From UKL13-2 sp044229235 (GTDB lineage Bacteria; Pseudomonadota; Gammaproteobacteria; Burkholderiales; Usitatibacteraceae), in NCBI GenBank assembly GCA_044229235.1, contig JBGATH010000002.1, positions 62,001-126,000 on the forward strand: a DNA stretch of 64,000 nucleotides. Direction: 5' to 3'. Shown one piece after another: positions 9,835 to 19,137 of this stretch; the first letter of the stretch is position 1, and every line of letters starts with the position of its first letter. A program made the translations under genes and the position numbers. Under the pieces are notes generated by a model. That model had not been told where the DNA came from. It searched no databases and saw only the letters and a program-made list of their open reading frames with translations.

Positions 9835-9872
9835 AAAAAAGCCGGATTCGGGAAACGAATCCGGCTTTTTTT
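9835..9872 (+). terminator. Rho-independent terminator of the first RND operon
   Basis: A strong hairpin with stem GCCGGATTCG / CGAATCCGGC, a GGAAA loop and a run of seven T. A-rich sequence on the 5' side means it could also work on the opposite strand. It follows the pump stop codon by 15 bases. Confidence 0.92.
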
Positions 9873-9997
9873 CATTCGGCCCATGGCGGCGATAACCAAG
9901 GCGGGCCCGCTCGGGCGCGAGCAACAGTGGCCGGCTGAATTGCCATTGGCATCGCGAAGCGGGTAATCTGCGACCGGTTCCTTCCGATGCCCATGCC

Positions 9998-10663
9998 ATG
10001 TCCCCGACCCATATCACGCTCGATTTTCAGCGCCGACCGATTGACGAAATGCGCAGCCGCGCCGCCGCTTTCCAGGATGAGAGCAGCCGTCGGCGCACGG
10101 TGCGCGATTTCTCGCCGGAGCCGGTGCCACGCGATCTCATCGAGCGCTGCATCGCTGCGGCAGGCTGCGCGCCCAGCGGGGCCAACCAGCAGCCCTGGCG
10201 GTTCGTCGCGGTCGGTGATCCTGCCGTCAAGAAAACGATTCGTGCCGCGGCCGAGATCGAGGAACGCGAATTCTACGATCGCCGGGTCACCGACGAATGG
10301 CGCGATGCCCTCGCGCCGCTGGGCACCGACGCCAATAAACCGTTCCTGGAAACCGCCCCGTGGCTGATTGCCGTTTTCTACGAGGCTTACGGGTTGGGTG
10401 CGGGCGGCAACCGTGAAAAACGCTACTACCCGATGGATTCGGTCGGCATTGCTACCGGCTTTCTGATCGCGGCCCTGCACCACGCCGGGCTGGCGACGCT
10501 CACGCATACGCCCAGTCCGATGGCCTTTCTCAACAGCATCCTGCAGCGTGGCGAGAACGAGCGCCCGTTCGTGCTGCTCGTTGTGGGGTACCCCGCGGCG
10601 GGCGCGACCGTACCGGCCATCACCCGCAAGCAGCTGGATGACATTGCCGCATTCATCGTCTAA
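9998..10663 (+). CDS. Nitroreductase family protein
   Basis: A 221-residue FMN-dependent oxidoreductase of the nitroreductase fold. Near the N-terminus SSRRRTVRDFSPEPV gives the FMN-phosphate-binding arginines. CAPSGANQQPWRFVAV is the typical second FMN motif, and SVGIATGFLIAALHHAGLATL is the helix that packs in the dimer interface. Such enzymes reduce nitro compounds, quinones or dehalogenate aromatics using NAD(P)H; the natural substrate here is unknown. It is a monocistronic-looking gene between a terminator and a family A repeat. Confidence 0.87.
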   Translation: MSPTHITLDFQRRPIDEMRSRAAAFQDESSRRRTVRDFSPEPVPRDLIERCIAAAGCAPSGANQQPWRFVAVGDPAVKKTIRAAAEIEEREFYDRRVTDEWRDALAPLGTDANKPFLETAPWLIAVFYEAYGLGAGGNREKRYYPMDSVGIATGFLIAALHHAGLATLTHTPSPMAFLNSILQRGENERPFVLLVVGYPAAGATVPAITRKQLDDIAAFIV

Positions 10664-10764
10664 GCACACTGTGAGCCGGGCGGCGGCCGGCAACCGGGCC
10701 GCGAGCAGGTGCATTGCCGCGGCTCATTACTTTTTATTGGGGGAATTGCCAGGTCTGCGATCAC

Positions 10765-10828
10765 ACTCAAGCACTGGCGCGCCTTCCAGGCCGAAAATTC
10801 CTGAAGAGCCGCGCCAATGCTGGAGTTT
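10765..10828. repeat. Family A palindromic intergenic repeat, copy 2
   Basis: A 64-base imperfect inverted repeat with arms actcaagcactggcgcg and gcgccaatgctggagt, and a centre containing the family sequence ccaggccgaaaa. It lies between the nitroreductase and cyclase genes. Confidence 0.8.
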
Positions 10829-10938
10829 GGCCGCCTCGTCGAAGCCCTTGCGGCTTGTCGGCATCGCAGAACTGCGCCACACTCAGCGCCTGTTTCCAAC
10901 CATCGCGACACGTCGAAGCCGCGCAGGACAAAAAACAA

Positions 10939-11820
10939 ATGGAAAAACCGATCGAAGGCGCCATCCTGTTTGCCGACGTGAGCGGCAGCACCAAGCTCTA
11001 TGACACCGTTGGCGATACCCTGGCATTCGCCGCCGTGCAAAGCTGCGTGGAAGCCTTTATGGCCTGCACCCAGGCCAAGGGCGGCCGGGTCATCAAGACC
11101 ATCGGCGACGAAGTGATGGCCGTGTTTCCCGACGCCAATGCCGCGACGCTGGCCGCGATCGACATGCAGAATGCACTGGAGCAGTTGCCGCCCACCAGCG
11201 GTGTTCGGCTCGGCGCGCGCATTGGCTATCACTTCGGCGCGGCCATCGACCGCGACGGCGACCTGTTCGGCGACAGCGTGAACCTCGCGGCGCGCCTGTC
11301 GGGCGTGGCCATCCGCGGCCAGATCATCACCTCGCGGACCACGGTGGATCGCCTCAACACCGTGCTGCGTGCCTCGTGCCGACAACTGCATGCCATCGAG
11401 GTCAAGGGCAAGGGCGAAGTCGATATCTGCGAGGTGCTGTGGCAGGAGGGCGACCAGACAGTCACCGTGCTGGCCGGGCACAACGCCGCATCACCTAAGG
11501 CGACCGTGCTTTCTCTTCACTACGGCGGCCGCGAGATCATGCTCAATGCGGCCAATCCCTCGATCGCCTTCGGTCGCGACAAGGGCGCGGCACTGGTGGT
11601 GGACGACACCAACGCCTCGCGCAATCACGGCGTCATCGAATTTCGCAGCGGCAAGTTCATGCTGGTCGATCACAGCGTCAACGGCACCTGGGTCACGTTC
11701 GACGGCAATGCCGAGTTCGTGTTGCGTCGCGAGGAGTGCGCGCTGGTCGGTCGCGGCTGGATCGCGTTCGGGCAATCGCGCGACAAGGCGACCGACGTGC
11801 TGGAGTTTGTTTGCCGGTAG
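10939..11820 (+). CDS. Class III adenylate/guanylate cyclase with C-terminal FHA domain
   Basis: This 293-residue soluble protein joins two domains. Residues 1-150 are a class III cyclase: FADVSGST supplies the first metal-binding aspartate (D13), KTIGDEV the second (D57), and GDSVNLAARL the transition-state Asn and Arg. Residues about 185-285 are an FHA domain, with FGRD, SRNHGVIEF and DHSVNGTW as the phosphothreonine-binding loops. It should make cAMP or cGMP in response to binding a phosphorylated partner. The neighbouring convergent gene encodes a Ser/Thr kinase, an obvious candidate partner. ATG 10939 starts the cyclase domain directly; a longer upstream frame would run through a repeat. 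Confidence 0.87.
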   Translation: MEKPIEGAILFADVSGSTKLYDTVGDTLAFAAVQSCVEAFMACTQAKGGRVIKTIGDEVMAVFPDANAATLAAIDMQNALEQLPPTSGVRLGARIGYHFGAAIDRDGDLFGDSVNLAARLSGVAIRGQIITSRTTVDRLNTVLRASCRQLHAIEVKGKGEVDICEVLWQEGDQTVTVLAGHNAASPKATVLSLHYGGREIMLNAANPSIAFGRDKGAALVVDDTNASRNHGVIEFRSGKFMLVDHSVNGTWVTFDGNAEFVLRREECALVGRGWIAFGQSRDKATDVLEFVCR

Positions 11821-11850
11821 CTGATTACCGCGCAACAGCCTACCGCATAT

Positions 11851-11930
11851 GACTTTCCCCGGCGCAGGCCGGGGCCCAAGTTGTTTTCTGCAGCAAAGCG
11901 AAAGTGGGACCCGGCCTGCGCCGGGTAAGG
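11851..11930. repeat. Family B inverted repeat, copy 1
   Basis: Left arm ccccggcgcaggccgggg and right arm cccggcctgcgccggg are inverted about 25 bases apart and extend outward with similarity (cttt/taag, cccaa/tggg). The element lies between the convergent cyclase and kinase genes and may act as a transcription stop. Confidence 0.75.
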
Positions 11931-11978
11931 GCAGACACTTTGCCGCCGCGATTTGGTTGATGCCGCCGTGCTTTTCCG

Positions 11979-14396
11979 CTACTTGCGCGCCGAATCCTTC
12001 TTGTTGCGCGCCCCCAGTTCGCGCTCGCGCTGCCGCAGCACGTCGATCATCACGTTGAACACCCGCGCGAATTTGCCGATCTCGTCGTTGGAGGTGACGC
12101 ACACGGTGGCATTGTCGTAATCCGCGCTCTTGAGCGCGTGCGCGGCGACGGTGAGCGATTCGATGGGCCGCACGATGCTGCGGGCAAACCATAACGCGAT
12201 CAGCACGAACACGATGCCGATCAGCACCACGCTGTAAAGCACATTGCGGAACAGCTCGCGCAGCGGTGCTTCGAAGTACTCGCGCGATTCGGTCATGGCT
12301 ACCACCCAGTTGTGGCCGGCAACGGGCGCGTAGCCGGCCAGTTCCGGCGCGCCGGTGAGCGGCGAAACGAATCCGGCATTGCCCTGCGCGGTGGCGCCGA
12401 CCATCTTCTGGGCAAGCCCGGGAAGATTCACCGTTTCGATCGCATCGCGACGGAAGCGCTGGTCGGCGACGATTTCCTTGAGCGTGTTGGCCGGCAGCGG
12501 CGCCAGGCTTTTGAACACCAGCCACGGGTCGGAGTGGTGCAGGAGCACGCCGTCGCCGTCCACCAGCATGGCGTTGCGCACCGAGATGCCGCGCGCCTCC
12601 TCGAGGATCGCCGCCACCGAACTGGCGCGGATGCGCAGCGTGACCACGCCGATCACCTTGCCGCCCTCATCCTTCACCGGGTTGGCGAAATAGGCGCCCG
12701 AACCACCGGCGGTGGCGCCGACGATGATGCCGGTGATGTACGGCCGCCCGGCAATCGCCTCCTGAAAGTATTTTCGGAACTTGAAGTTCAGGCCGGGTAC
12801 CGTATTGTTGGTGGAGGTGATGGCGGTGCCGGCCGCATCCAGCACCGTCACCACGTCGATGTCGGCATTGGCTTTCACCAGGCCTTGCAGCTTGGCCAGC
12901 GTGTCGCGCTGGCGCGCAGGTGTCGGCTGTTTCAGGAACGCGACAAAGTCGTCATCGGTGCTGACGTACACGGCGAGGTTCTTGCTGTCGGTGATGAGCT
13001 GTGACACGCGACCGGCCACGCTCGCGGCCAGCTGCTCGAGGTTGCGCAATTCGCCGGCACTCACCCGCTCGACGCTGCCGGTGTAGTTGTAATACGCGGT
13101 CAGCAGCATGGGCGTGAGGGCAGTCAGCACCATGGCCAGCGTCATCTTCACGGCCAGCGGCCAGGAACCCGGGCGCGTCACGACGCGGCCGGCGCGGCCC
13201 AGCCGGTCCTTGATCAGACGCGGTGAGCGCAGCACCGCCAGCCAGGTTTCGCCATCCGCGACCTCGCCGTCGCCGGCACGCAGCGCTTCCTGCAGATTCA
13301 GGCTCGACGGATGCGCCGCGAACAAGGCGCTGCGAAACGCCGCCACGTCGCGCGGCCGGTCCTGCGTTTCCGGCTTCAGCGCCCAGTCGATGGCGCTGAG
13401 GAATTCGTGGCTGTAGCGGCCCTTGCCCACTTCCACCGCCGGCGTCAGCGGGTCGACGGGCAGCATGCGGTCGGGCGCGGCGATCGGCTTCTTGCCCGAC
13501 ACCATCCAGTACAGCGTGGCGCCGAACGCATAAATGTCGGTCCACGGTCCCTGCTCACCCATCACGTACTGCTCGATGGGGCCGTAGCCGGGCGTGACGA
13601 AATTGTTTTCCTCGCTGCGTTCTTCCGAGGTATGGCGCGCCGCGCCGAAGTCGAGCAACACCAGCGAGCCATCGGCATCGCGCACATAGATGTTGTCGGG
13701 CTTGATGTCGCGATGCAGGAAGCCGCTTTCATGCACCACCGCCAGGCCGTCGAGCAGCGGCAGCAGCAGTGTGAGCAGGTCGATCTCGGCCATGTCGGCG
13801 TGCGCGCGCCACCAGGCCTTGAGCGATTCGCCGCGCTCGTATTCGAGCACCATGTAGGCGGTATTGTTGGCCTCGAAAAACCGCGCCACGCGCACGATGT
13901 GCGGATGGCGGAACGTGGCCAGCGTGCGCGCTTCGACGAGATAGCTTTCGAGACCCTTCTCGTAAAAGTCCTCGTCGTTGGCCGAGCGCGGCTCGACGGT
14001 GATGTCCTCGGTGCGGCAGGCAAACTGCTCGGGCAGGTATTCCTTGATGGCCACCTTGGCGTTCAGGTTCACGTCGCTGGCCAGATAGGTGATGCCAAAG
14101 CCGCCCTGCCCCAGCACCTTGTCGACGCGGTATTCGTGCAGCCGGTAGCCGACCGGCAACGCCAGCGGCGTCACGGCACGTTCAAGCGGCCGCTCGACTG
14201 GCCCGGGCGCGGCATCAAGCACCACAGCAGTCGGTGCGGACACCACCGTCGCATCAGCATCGGTGGAAGTCACCAGCGTCTTGTCGTCGTCCGCTGCCGC
14301 GGGCGGCCGGGCCGGCGGCAAATGGCCATCGCGCGCCAGCCTGGTGATGTCGGAGGGCGGCGTGTCGGGTTTGGAAGGGTCGCGCGGGTTGGTCAT
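11979..14396 (-). CDS. Ser/Thr protein kinase fused to a membrane Cache-HAMP sensor
   Basis: An 805-residue protein. After an 80-residue Pro/Asp-rich leader comes a eukaryotic-type kinase: glycine loop GQGGFG at 95-100, lysine 118 in VAIKEY, HRDIKPDN at 228-235 and DFG at 249-251, all intact. A membrane helix follows at about 413-435, then a periplasmic double-Cache-like domain, a second helix at about 718-740 and a C-terminal HAMP (residues 740-792) with nothing after it. The kinase therefore precedes the sensor, and the HAMP has no downstream output domain. It is convergent with the FHA-cyclase gene. ATG 14396 is chosen over an upstream in-frame start; no strong Shine-Dalgarno is visible. 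Confidence 0.88.
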   Translation of the reverse strand: MTNPRDPSKPDTPPSDITRLARDGHLPPARPPAAADDDKTLVTSTDADATVVSAPTAVVLDAAPGPVERPLERAVTPLALPVGYRLHEYRVDKVLGQGGFGITYLASDVNLNAKVAIKEYLPEQFACRTEDITVEPRSANDEDFYEKGLESYLVEARTLATFRHPHIVRVARFFEANNTAYMVLEYERGESLKAWWRAHADMAEIDLLTLLLPLLDGLAVVHESGFLHRDIKPDNIYVRDADGSLVLLDFGAARHTSEERSEENNFVTPGYGPIEQYVMGEQGPWTDIYAFGATLYWMVSGKKPIAAPDRMLPVDPLTPAVEVGKGRYSHEFLSAIDWALKPETQDRPRDVAAFRSALFAAHPSSLNLQEALRAGDGEVADGETWLAVLRSPRLIKDRLGRAGRVVTRPGSWPLAVKMTLAMVLTALTPMLLTAYYNYTGSVERVSAGELRNLEQLAASVAGRVSQLITDSKNLAVYVSTDDDFVAFLKQPTPARQRDTLAKLQGLVKANADIDVVTVLDAAGTAITSTNNTVPGLNFKFRKYFQEAIAGRPYITGIIVGATAGGSGAYFANPVKDEGGKVIGVVTLRIRASSVAAILEEARGISVRNAMLVDGDGVLLHHSDPWLVFKSLAPLPANTLKEIVADQRFRRDAIETVNLPGLAQKMVGATAQGNAGFVSPLTGAPELAGYAPVAGHNWVVAMTESREYFEAPLRELFRNVLYSVVLIGIVFVLIALWFARSIVRPIESLTVAAHALKSADYDNATVCVTSNDEIGKFARVFNVMIDVLRQRERELGARNKKDSARK

Positions 14397-14588
14397 GGGC
14401 GGGATTGGTTGGCGGCGAGGAGGCGATGAGACCGGCGCGGCGCCGTTGATGATTTGCCCCCGGACGCACACCACATCGCGAATGCAAATAATGTTACCTT
14501 AAGCCCGTCGCCTCGCTGCAGCTGTTTTACCTCGCTGCACCACCTGATTCGCCACATGTTTGCCGCTGCTCACTCGAGAAAGCCACCG

Positions 14589-15194
14589 ATGAACATCCAG
14601 CCCGTCACGCTCACCGGCAAACACCTGCGGCTTGAACCGCTGTCGATGGACCACGTCGCCGACCTCGACTATGCGTGCAAGGATTCGCTCGACGGCCGCC
14701 GCACCATCTGGCGCTACCTGCTGGATGCGCGGGTATACCGCGAACACGGGATGGCCGGCCTGGTGCAGGCGCTGCTCGACCGGCAGGCGGCCGGCACCGA
14801 CCTGCCTTTCGCCATGATCGACCTGAAGACCGGCAACGCGGTCGGCACCACCCGCTTCATGGAAATCGAAATCGAGAACCGGGTGGTGGAGATCGGCACC
14901 TGGATTGGCCTCAATTTCCAGCGCGAAGGATTGAACCTGGAAAGCAAGCAGCTGATGCTCAAGCACGCCTTCGATACGCTCGGCGTGGTGCGCGTGCAGT
15001 TCAAGATCGACCATCGCAATTTCGCCTCGCTCGACGCCATCGAGCGGCTGCGCGCCTACAAGGAAGGCGTGTTGCGCAATCACATCATCCTCGCCGACGG
15101 CACGCCGCGTTCCTCGGTGTATTACAGCATCCTCGATTCCGAGTGGCCGGCCATCGACCTGCATCTCGACAACCTGCTGGCGCGCGCCGGCTGA
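14589..15194 (+). CDS. GNAT acetyltransferase (RimJ/RimL-like)
   Basis: A 201-residue N-acetyltransferase of the RimJ/RimL subgroup. LRLEPLSMDHVADL opens the fold, GTTRFMEIEIENRVVEIGTW is the central sheet, and KHAFDTLGVVRVQFKIDHRN with SLDAIERLRAYKEGVLRNH is the segment that in this subgroup binds acetyl-CoA and recognises the acceptor amine. The acceptor is unknown. It is divergent from the kinase gene and lies 16 bases upstream of the sensor/MFS/binding-protein operon, with which it may be cotranscribed. Confidence 0.83.
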   Translation: MNIQPVTLTGKHLRLEPLSMDHVADLDYACKDSLDGRRTIWRYLLDARVYREHGMAGLVQALLDRQAAGTDLPFAMIDLKTGNAVGTTRFMEIEIENRVVEIGTWIGLNFQREGLNLESKQLMLKHAFDTLGVVRVQFKIDHRNFASLDAIERLRAYKEGVLRNHIILADGTPRSSVYYSILDSEWPAIDLHLDNLLARAG

Positions 15195-15210
15195 CCTCGC
15201 GCCGCAATTC

Positions 15211-15975
15211 ATGAGCATTGCGACCAGCGCCCTGCCGGCCGTAAACCGCAAACTTTTCTGGCTCGCGCTGTGGGTGACCGGCTTCGCCGTGTTCATGACC
15301 GGGCTGCTGCTGTATTTCAAGTACCAGTCGGTGTTCACCGGTTTGCAGCGCGACCGGGTGATGCTGGTCGCGGATGAAATCGACGCCATCGCCGAGAAAA
15401 ACCTGTCGCTGGGCCAGGATTTCTGGGAAATCGCCACGTTGCAGGAGGTCATCGAGCGCCGCCGCGAAGCCGACCGGATTTTTCTGGGCATCGATGTCGC
15501 CGGCCGTGACGGCAAGATCGCCTACGCAACCGATCTAGCGCGTGTCGGCTCCAGCCTGCCTGCCGATTGGCTGCTGGCCTTTGCGCGGCATCCGCGTGTG
15601 AATAACCTTTCGCCGTCCGTGGACGAAGCGGTGGTGGCCTCGACCATACGCAACAGCTTCGACCAGGTCGCCGGCTTCGCCGTGGTGCGCTACACCCGCC
15701 AACCGGAGCGCGAAGCCATGCGCAACTTCACGCAGCGGCTGCTGTTCACCTGCGGCGGGCTATTCGTGCTGTTCACGCTGATCCTTTACGCCACGCTGCG
15801 CTGGCTGTGGCAACGCACCGATGCCGCGCTCGATGAGGCCGCGGGCGCGATCGGCGACAGCCGGCCGGTGCTGGCATCGCACGCGCTGGCCGCGGAAACC
15901 GCCGCCATCAATTCACAACTGGCGGCCGCGCGCCGGCAGCTCGGCGCGGCGGCAGTGACGGGGCCGGCGCAATGA
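15211..15975 (+). CDS. Two-TM membrane sensor-like protein of unknown function
   Basis: This 254-residue protein has an N-terminal helix at about residues 15-37, a periplasmic domain of about 145 residues, and a second helix at about 177-198. A short Ala-rich cytoplasmic tail of about 55 residues follows. The topology is that of a histidine kinase or chemoreceptor sensor half, but no kinase, cyclase or GGDEF output domain is present. The start codon of the next gene overlaps its stop (ATGA), so the two proteins are translationally coupled and probably work together. I do not recognise a named family. Confidence 0.7.
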   Translation: MSIATSALPAVNRKLFWLALWVTGFAVFMTGLLLYFKYQSVFTGLQRDRVMLVADEIDAIAEKNLSLGQDFWEIATLQEVIERRREADRIFLGIDVAGRDGKIAYATDLARVGSSLPADWLLAFARHPRVNNLSPSVDEAVVASTIRNSFDQVAGFAVVRYTRQPEREAMRNFTQRLLFTCGGLFVLFTLILYATLRWLWQRTDAALDEAAGAIGDSRPVLASHALAAETAAINSQLAAARRQLGAAAVTGPAQ

Positions 15976-18050
15976 GGGCGCGATCCTACCTGCAGCAGCG
16001 CCTGTGGCTGGCGATGCTCGCCATCCTGATTGTGGTCACAGCCTGCATCGCCGCCACGGTCGGATTGATGTATCGCGCCTTCGACAGCAGCATCGCCCCG
16101 CAGGTCATGGAAAAGGCCGGCACCGCCGGCCGTTCGCTTGGCGGCCTGATCGGCCAGGCGGCAGCCTACGACCTGCCCCTGGAGAAACTCATCGGTGTGG
16201 ATGCGCTGTTCGCCGATACGATCCGTCGCCACCCGGAAGTCGCGCACATCAGCCTGCACGGTGCGGGCAAGCTGCTCGCCTCATCCGGCAACGGTTCCGC
16301 CGACCCGGCACTCACCGCGCGCCTGCCGGTGCCGGGCTATGAGGCCGCGCGCGCCGAATTGAGCGTGGGTATCGATGCGCGCTATGTGCGGCGCCTGTTC
16401 GAGGAAATGGCGCTGGACCTCGCGGTGGTCGCCGTGGTCACGCTGTTCGTCTCGCTCGAACTGCTCTACTTCCTGGCTGGCGCGGTGGTGACCGATGTGA
16501 GCGCCTTGCGCGCGCGCGGCGCGGCGCTGGCGCGCGGTGCTTTTTTTGTAATGCCGCCATCGCTCTGGCTGGGGCGCAAGTGGAGCGATGCCATGGCGGC
16601 GGCTGCCGATGAGGTTTCGCAGCAGGCGCGCGCGGCCGCGGCATCGATCGGCAGTGCATTTGCCCGGCGCCACGCGGACCGTTCGCTGCCGCTCAAGCTG
16701 CGATTCGCCGGCACGCGCCAGGCGATCGACGCGCTGCGCGCCGCGCGGCGGCAGTTTGCGTTTGCCGAATCCCGCCAGGGCCGGCGCGCGGAAGGCGCCA
16801 CCGATCCCGCGCTGGTGCTCGGTGCCATGCGCCTGCCGTTCTTCCTGCTGTTGCTGGCCGACGACCTGTCGCGTTCGTTCATGCCCATGTTCGCCGCCGG
16901 CCTGGCGGTGGGCCCCCTCAACATTTCCCCCAACATGGTGGCCAGCCTGCCGATCTTCGCCTTCATGCTGGTGGTGGCGCTGTCGCAGCCGGTACTGGGC
17001 GGCTGGAGCGAACGCATCGGCCGGCGCCGCTCGTTCCTCACCGGTGCCGCGCTGGCCTGCTGCGCGCACCTGCTGTCGGCACAGGCCGGCACCTTGCTGG
17101 AACTGCTGGTGTGGCGCGCCGCCGGCGGCGCGGCCTGGGCCATTGCCTTCGTCGCCGCGCAGGGCTACATCCTCGATCACACCGACAGCAAGACGCGCAC
17201 GGCCGGGCTGGCGGCATTCGTCGGCATCATCATGGTGTCGCTGGTATGCGGACCACCCATCGGCGGCATCCTCGCCGACGGCATCAGTCACCGCGCCACG
17301 CTGCTGGTCGCCGCCGCGCTGACGGCAGTGGCGCTGGCGCTGGCGTGGCGCCGCCTGCCGCGCGATGCCACGACGGACTCCGCATCCGCTCCGCAAGCAA
17401 AGCCTGCCTCGCTCAACCTCGGCCTGGCTTTCACCAACCGCCGCTTCCTGATGCTGCTGTTGCTGGCCGCCGTGCCGGCGAAGGTGATCCTCATCGCCTA
17501 CTGCTTCTATCTCATCCCGCTTTACATCGTCGGCCTCGGCAGCACCTCGGCCATGGCCGGGCGCATGATCATGCTGTACTCGGTGATGATGGTGCTGCTG
17601 GTACCGGTGATGGCGAACTGGGTGGTGACGCTACGCGCGCGCCATCGCCCCGCTCCCGAGGCGCAATTCGTCGCCGCCGGCCTGGCGCTGTCCGGCCTCG
17701 CGGGCCTCGCGATGTCGCTGCCGTTCGGATTGCTGTCGCCGCTGCTGCTGGTGTGCCTGCTCGGCATCGGCCAGGCGCTGTCGATTTCGCCGCAGGCGGC
17801 GATGGTGGCCGAAGTGTGCCGCGACGAAATTCGCACGCTGGGCCAGAGCGCGGTGTACGGCATCTACCGCATGGTGGAGCGCTTCGGCAACGCCATCGGC
17901 CCGCTGCTCGCGGCGGCGTTGCTGGAATTGGCCGGCTTCCAGACGGCATTCGTTGCCATCGGTGGCGGCGTGCTGGTGTGCGCGGCGGCGTTCGCGCTGG
18001 TATTCATGCGACCGGCCGCGAGCGCGCCCATCGCTCAGGGAGCCGACTGA
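15972..18050 (+). CDS. Sensor domain fused to an MFS transporter
   Basis: A 692-residue fusion. Residues 12-33 and 147-172 are membrane helices bracketing a periplasmic domain of about 110 residues (DLPLEKLIGVDALFADTIRRH looks like a small sensor fold). A cytoplasmic linker of about 110 residues follows, and residues 281-685 form a major facilitator transporter with the loop 2-3 motif GGWSERIGRRRS. Coupling a receptor-like module to an MFS carrier is unusual. The gene overlaps both neighbours (ATGA upstream, TGATG downstream), tying it to the small sensor protein and the solute-binding protein. The transported compound is not evident. Confidence 0.82.
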   Translation: MRARSYLQQRLWLAMLAILIVVTACIAATVGLMYRAFDSSIAPQVMEKAGTAGRSLGGLIGQAAAYDLPLEKLIGVDALFADTIRRHPEVAHISLHGAGKLLASSGNGSADPALTARLPVPGYEAARAELSVGIDARYVRRLFEEMALDLAVVAVVTLFVSLELLYFLAGAVVTDVSALRARGAALARGAFFVMPPSLWLGRKWSDAMAAAADEVSQQARAAAASIGSAFARRHADRSLPLKLRFAGTRQAIDALRAARRQFAFAESRQGRRAEGATDPALVLGAMRLPFFLLLLADDLSRSFMPMFAAGLAVGPLNISPNMVASLPIFAFMLVVALSQPVLGGWSERIGRRRSFLTGAALACCAHLLSAQAGTLLELLVWRAAGGAAWAIAFVAAQGYILDHTDSKTRTAGLAAFVGIIMVSLVCGPPIGGILADGISHRATLLVAAALTAVALALAWRRLPRDATTDSASAPQAKPASLNLGLAFTNRRFLMLLLLAAVPAKVILIAYCFYLIPLYIVGLGSTSAMAGRMIMLYSVMMVLLVPVMANWVVTLRARHRPAPEAQFVAAGLALSGLAGLAMSLPFGLLSPLLLVCLLGIGQALSISPQAAMVAEVCRDEIRTLGQSAVYGIYRMVERFGNAIGPLLAAALLELAGFQTAFVAIGGGVLVCAAAFALVFMRPAASAPIAQGAD

Positions 18051-19051
18051 TGCGGCGCACCTTCCTCAAGCAGCTCGGCGGCATCGCTGCCATCACCGCA
18101 GCGCCACGCGCGTTCGCGCAGGGCGGCAAGCCTTACCGCATCTATGCCGTCACCTGGCGCGGCAAGACGCAGGTGGAAAAAGGGCTGGAGGATTATTTTG
18201 GCAAGCAAGGTATCGCCGTCGAGTTCATCTGGCGCGACGCCGAGCAGCAGGCCGCGCGCCTGCCCGAATTCGTCGCTGAAATTCGCCAGCTTCGTCCGGA
18301 TCTGGTTTACACCTGGGGCACGCCGCCCACGCTGGGCATCGCCGGCACGCAGGCGGCCATGAACTCAGGCAAGTTCATCACCGATATCCCGGTGCTGTTC
18401 GCACTGGTGGCCGCGCCGGTGGCGACCGGCATCGTGTCCTCGCTCGCCAGCCGCAGCCGGGACATCACCGGCGTGAGCCACGTCGCGCCGCTGGAGACCC
18501 AGCTGGAAGCGATCCGCACCTATCGCAAGTTCAGCAAGCTGGGCGCGCTCTACAACGCCGCGGAAAAAAATTCGGTCGCCACCGCCGAGGCGCTGCGCAA
18601 GCTCGCGGACGCGCAGGGCTTCACCTTCATCGAACAAGTCTTCGACCGCGACGCGAATGGCAAGGTGCAGCCCACCGGCGTGGCCGAGAAAGTGCAAGCC
18701 CTCAAGCAGGCCGGCGCCGACTGGCTCTACCTCGGTCCGGATTCGTATCTGTTTTCGCAGATCGGCGCGGTGGCCGAGGCCGCCATGGCGGCGCGCCTGC
18801 CGACTTTTTCGGCCACCGAAGCCGCGCTCGACAGCCGCTCACCGGTACTCACCGGTCTGGTGTCGAGCTACTACACCATCGGCCAGTTCGCCGGCTACAA
18901 GGCCGAGCAGATCCTGGTGAAAAAGCAGCGCGCGCGCGACATTCCGATCGAAACTCTGTCACGCTATTCGTTCATCGTGCGCATGGATGTGGCCAAGCAA
19001 CTCGAGGTGCTGCCGCCGGTATCGCTGTTCAACTATGCGGTGATGCGCTAG
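18050..19051 (+). CDS. Tat-exported solute-binding protein (ABC_sub_bind/TrpX-like)
   Basis: A 333-residue periplasmic binding protein. MRRTFLKQLGG matches the twin-arginine consensus and is followed by a cleavage region ending AFA. The mature part has the two-lobe fold of the ABC_sub_bind group (LRPDLVYTWGTPPTLG; LKQAGADWLYLGPDSYLF; FSATEAALDSRSPVLTGLVSSYY). Proteins of this family normally serve ABC importers, for example of aromatic amino acids. No permease or ATPase gene is adjacent; instead the operon supplies a sensor and a sensor-MFS fusion. It may present ligand to those receptors rather than to an ABC importer (inference). The start overlaps the MFS stop by one base. Confidence 0.85.
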   Translation: MRRTFLKQLGGIAAITAAPRAFAQGGKPYRIYAVTWRGKTQVEKGLEDYFGKQGIAVEFIWRDAEQQAARLPEFVAEIRQLRPDLVYTWGTPPTLGIAGTQAAMNSGKFITDIPVLFALVAAPVATGIVSSLASRSRDITGVSHVAPLETQLEAIRTYRKFSKLGALYNAAEKNSVATAEALRKLADAQGFTFIEQVFDRDANGKVQPTGVAEKVQALKQAGADWLYLGPDSYLFSQIGAVAEAAMAARLPTFSATEAALDSRSPVLTGLVSSYYTIGQFAGYKAEQILVKKQRARDIPIETLSRYSFIVRMDVAKQLEVLPPVSLFNYAVMR

Positions 19052-19137
19052 CGACGTCGCGCTGGTCGTCACAGGTGCCGCCAGCCGCGCCGAACACCGG
19101 GTAAAGGCACGCGTGCGGCGCGCCGCGGCCGTTGGAT

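Noticed and set aside
14511..14539. Direct repeat CCTCGCTGCA before the acetyltransferase gene
   Set aside because: Only two copies 19 bases apart; no known binding motif, too little to call an operator.
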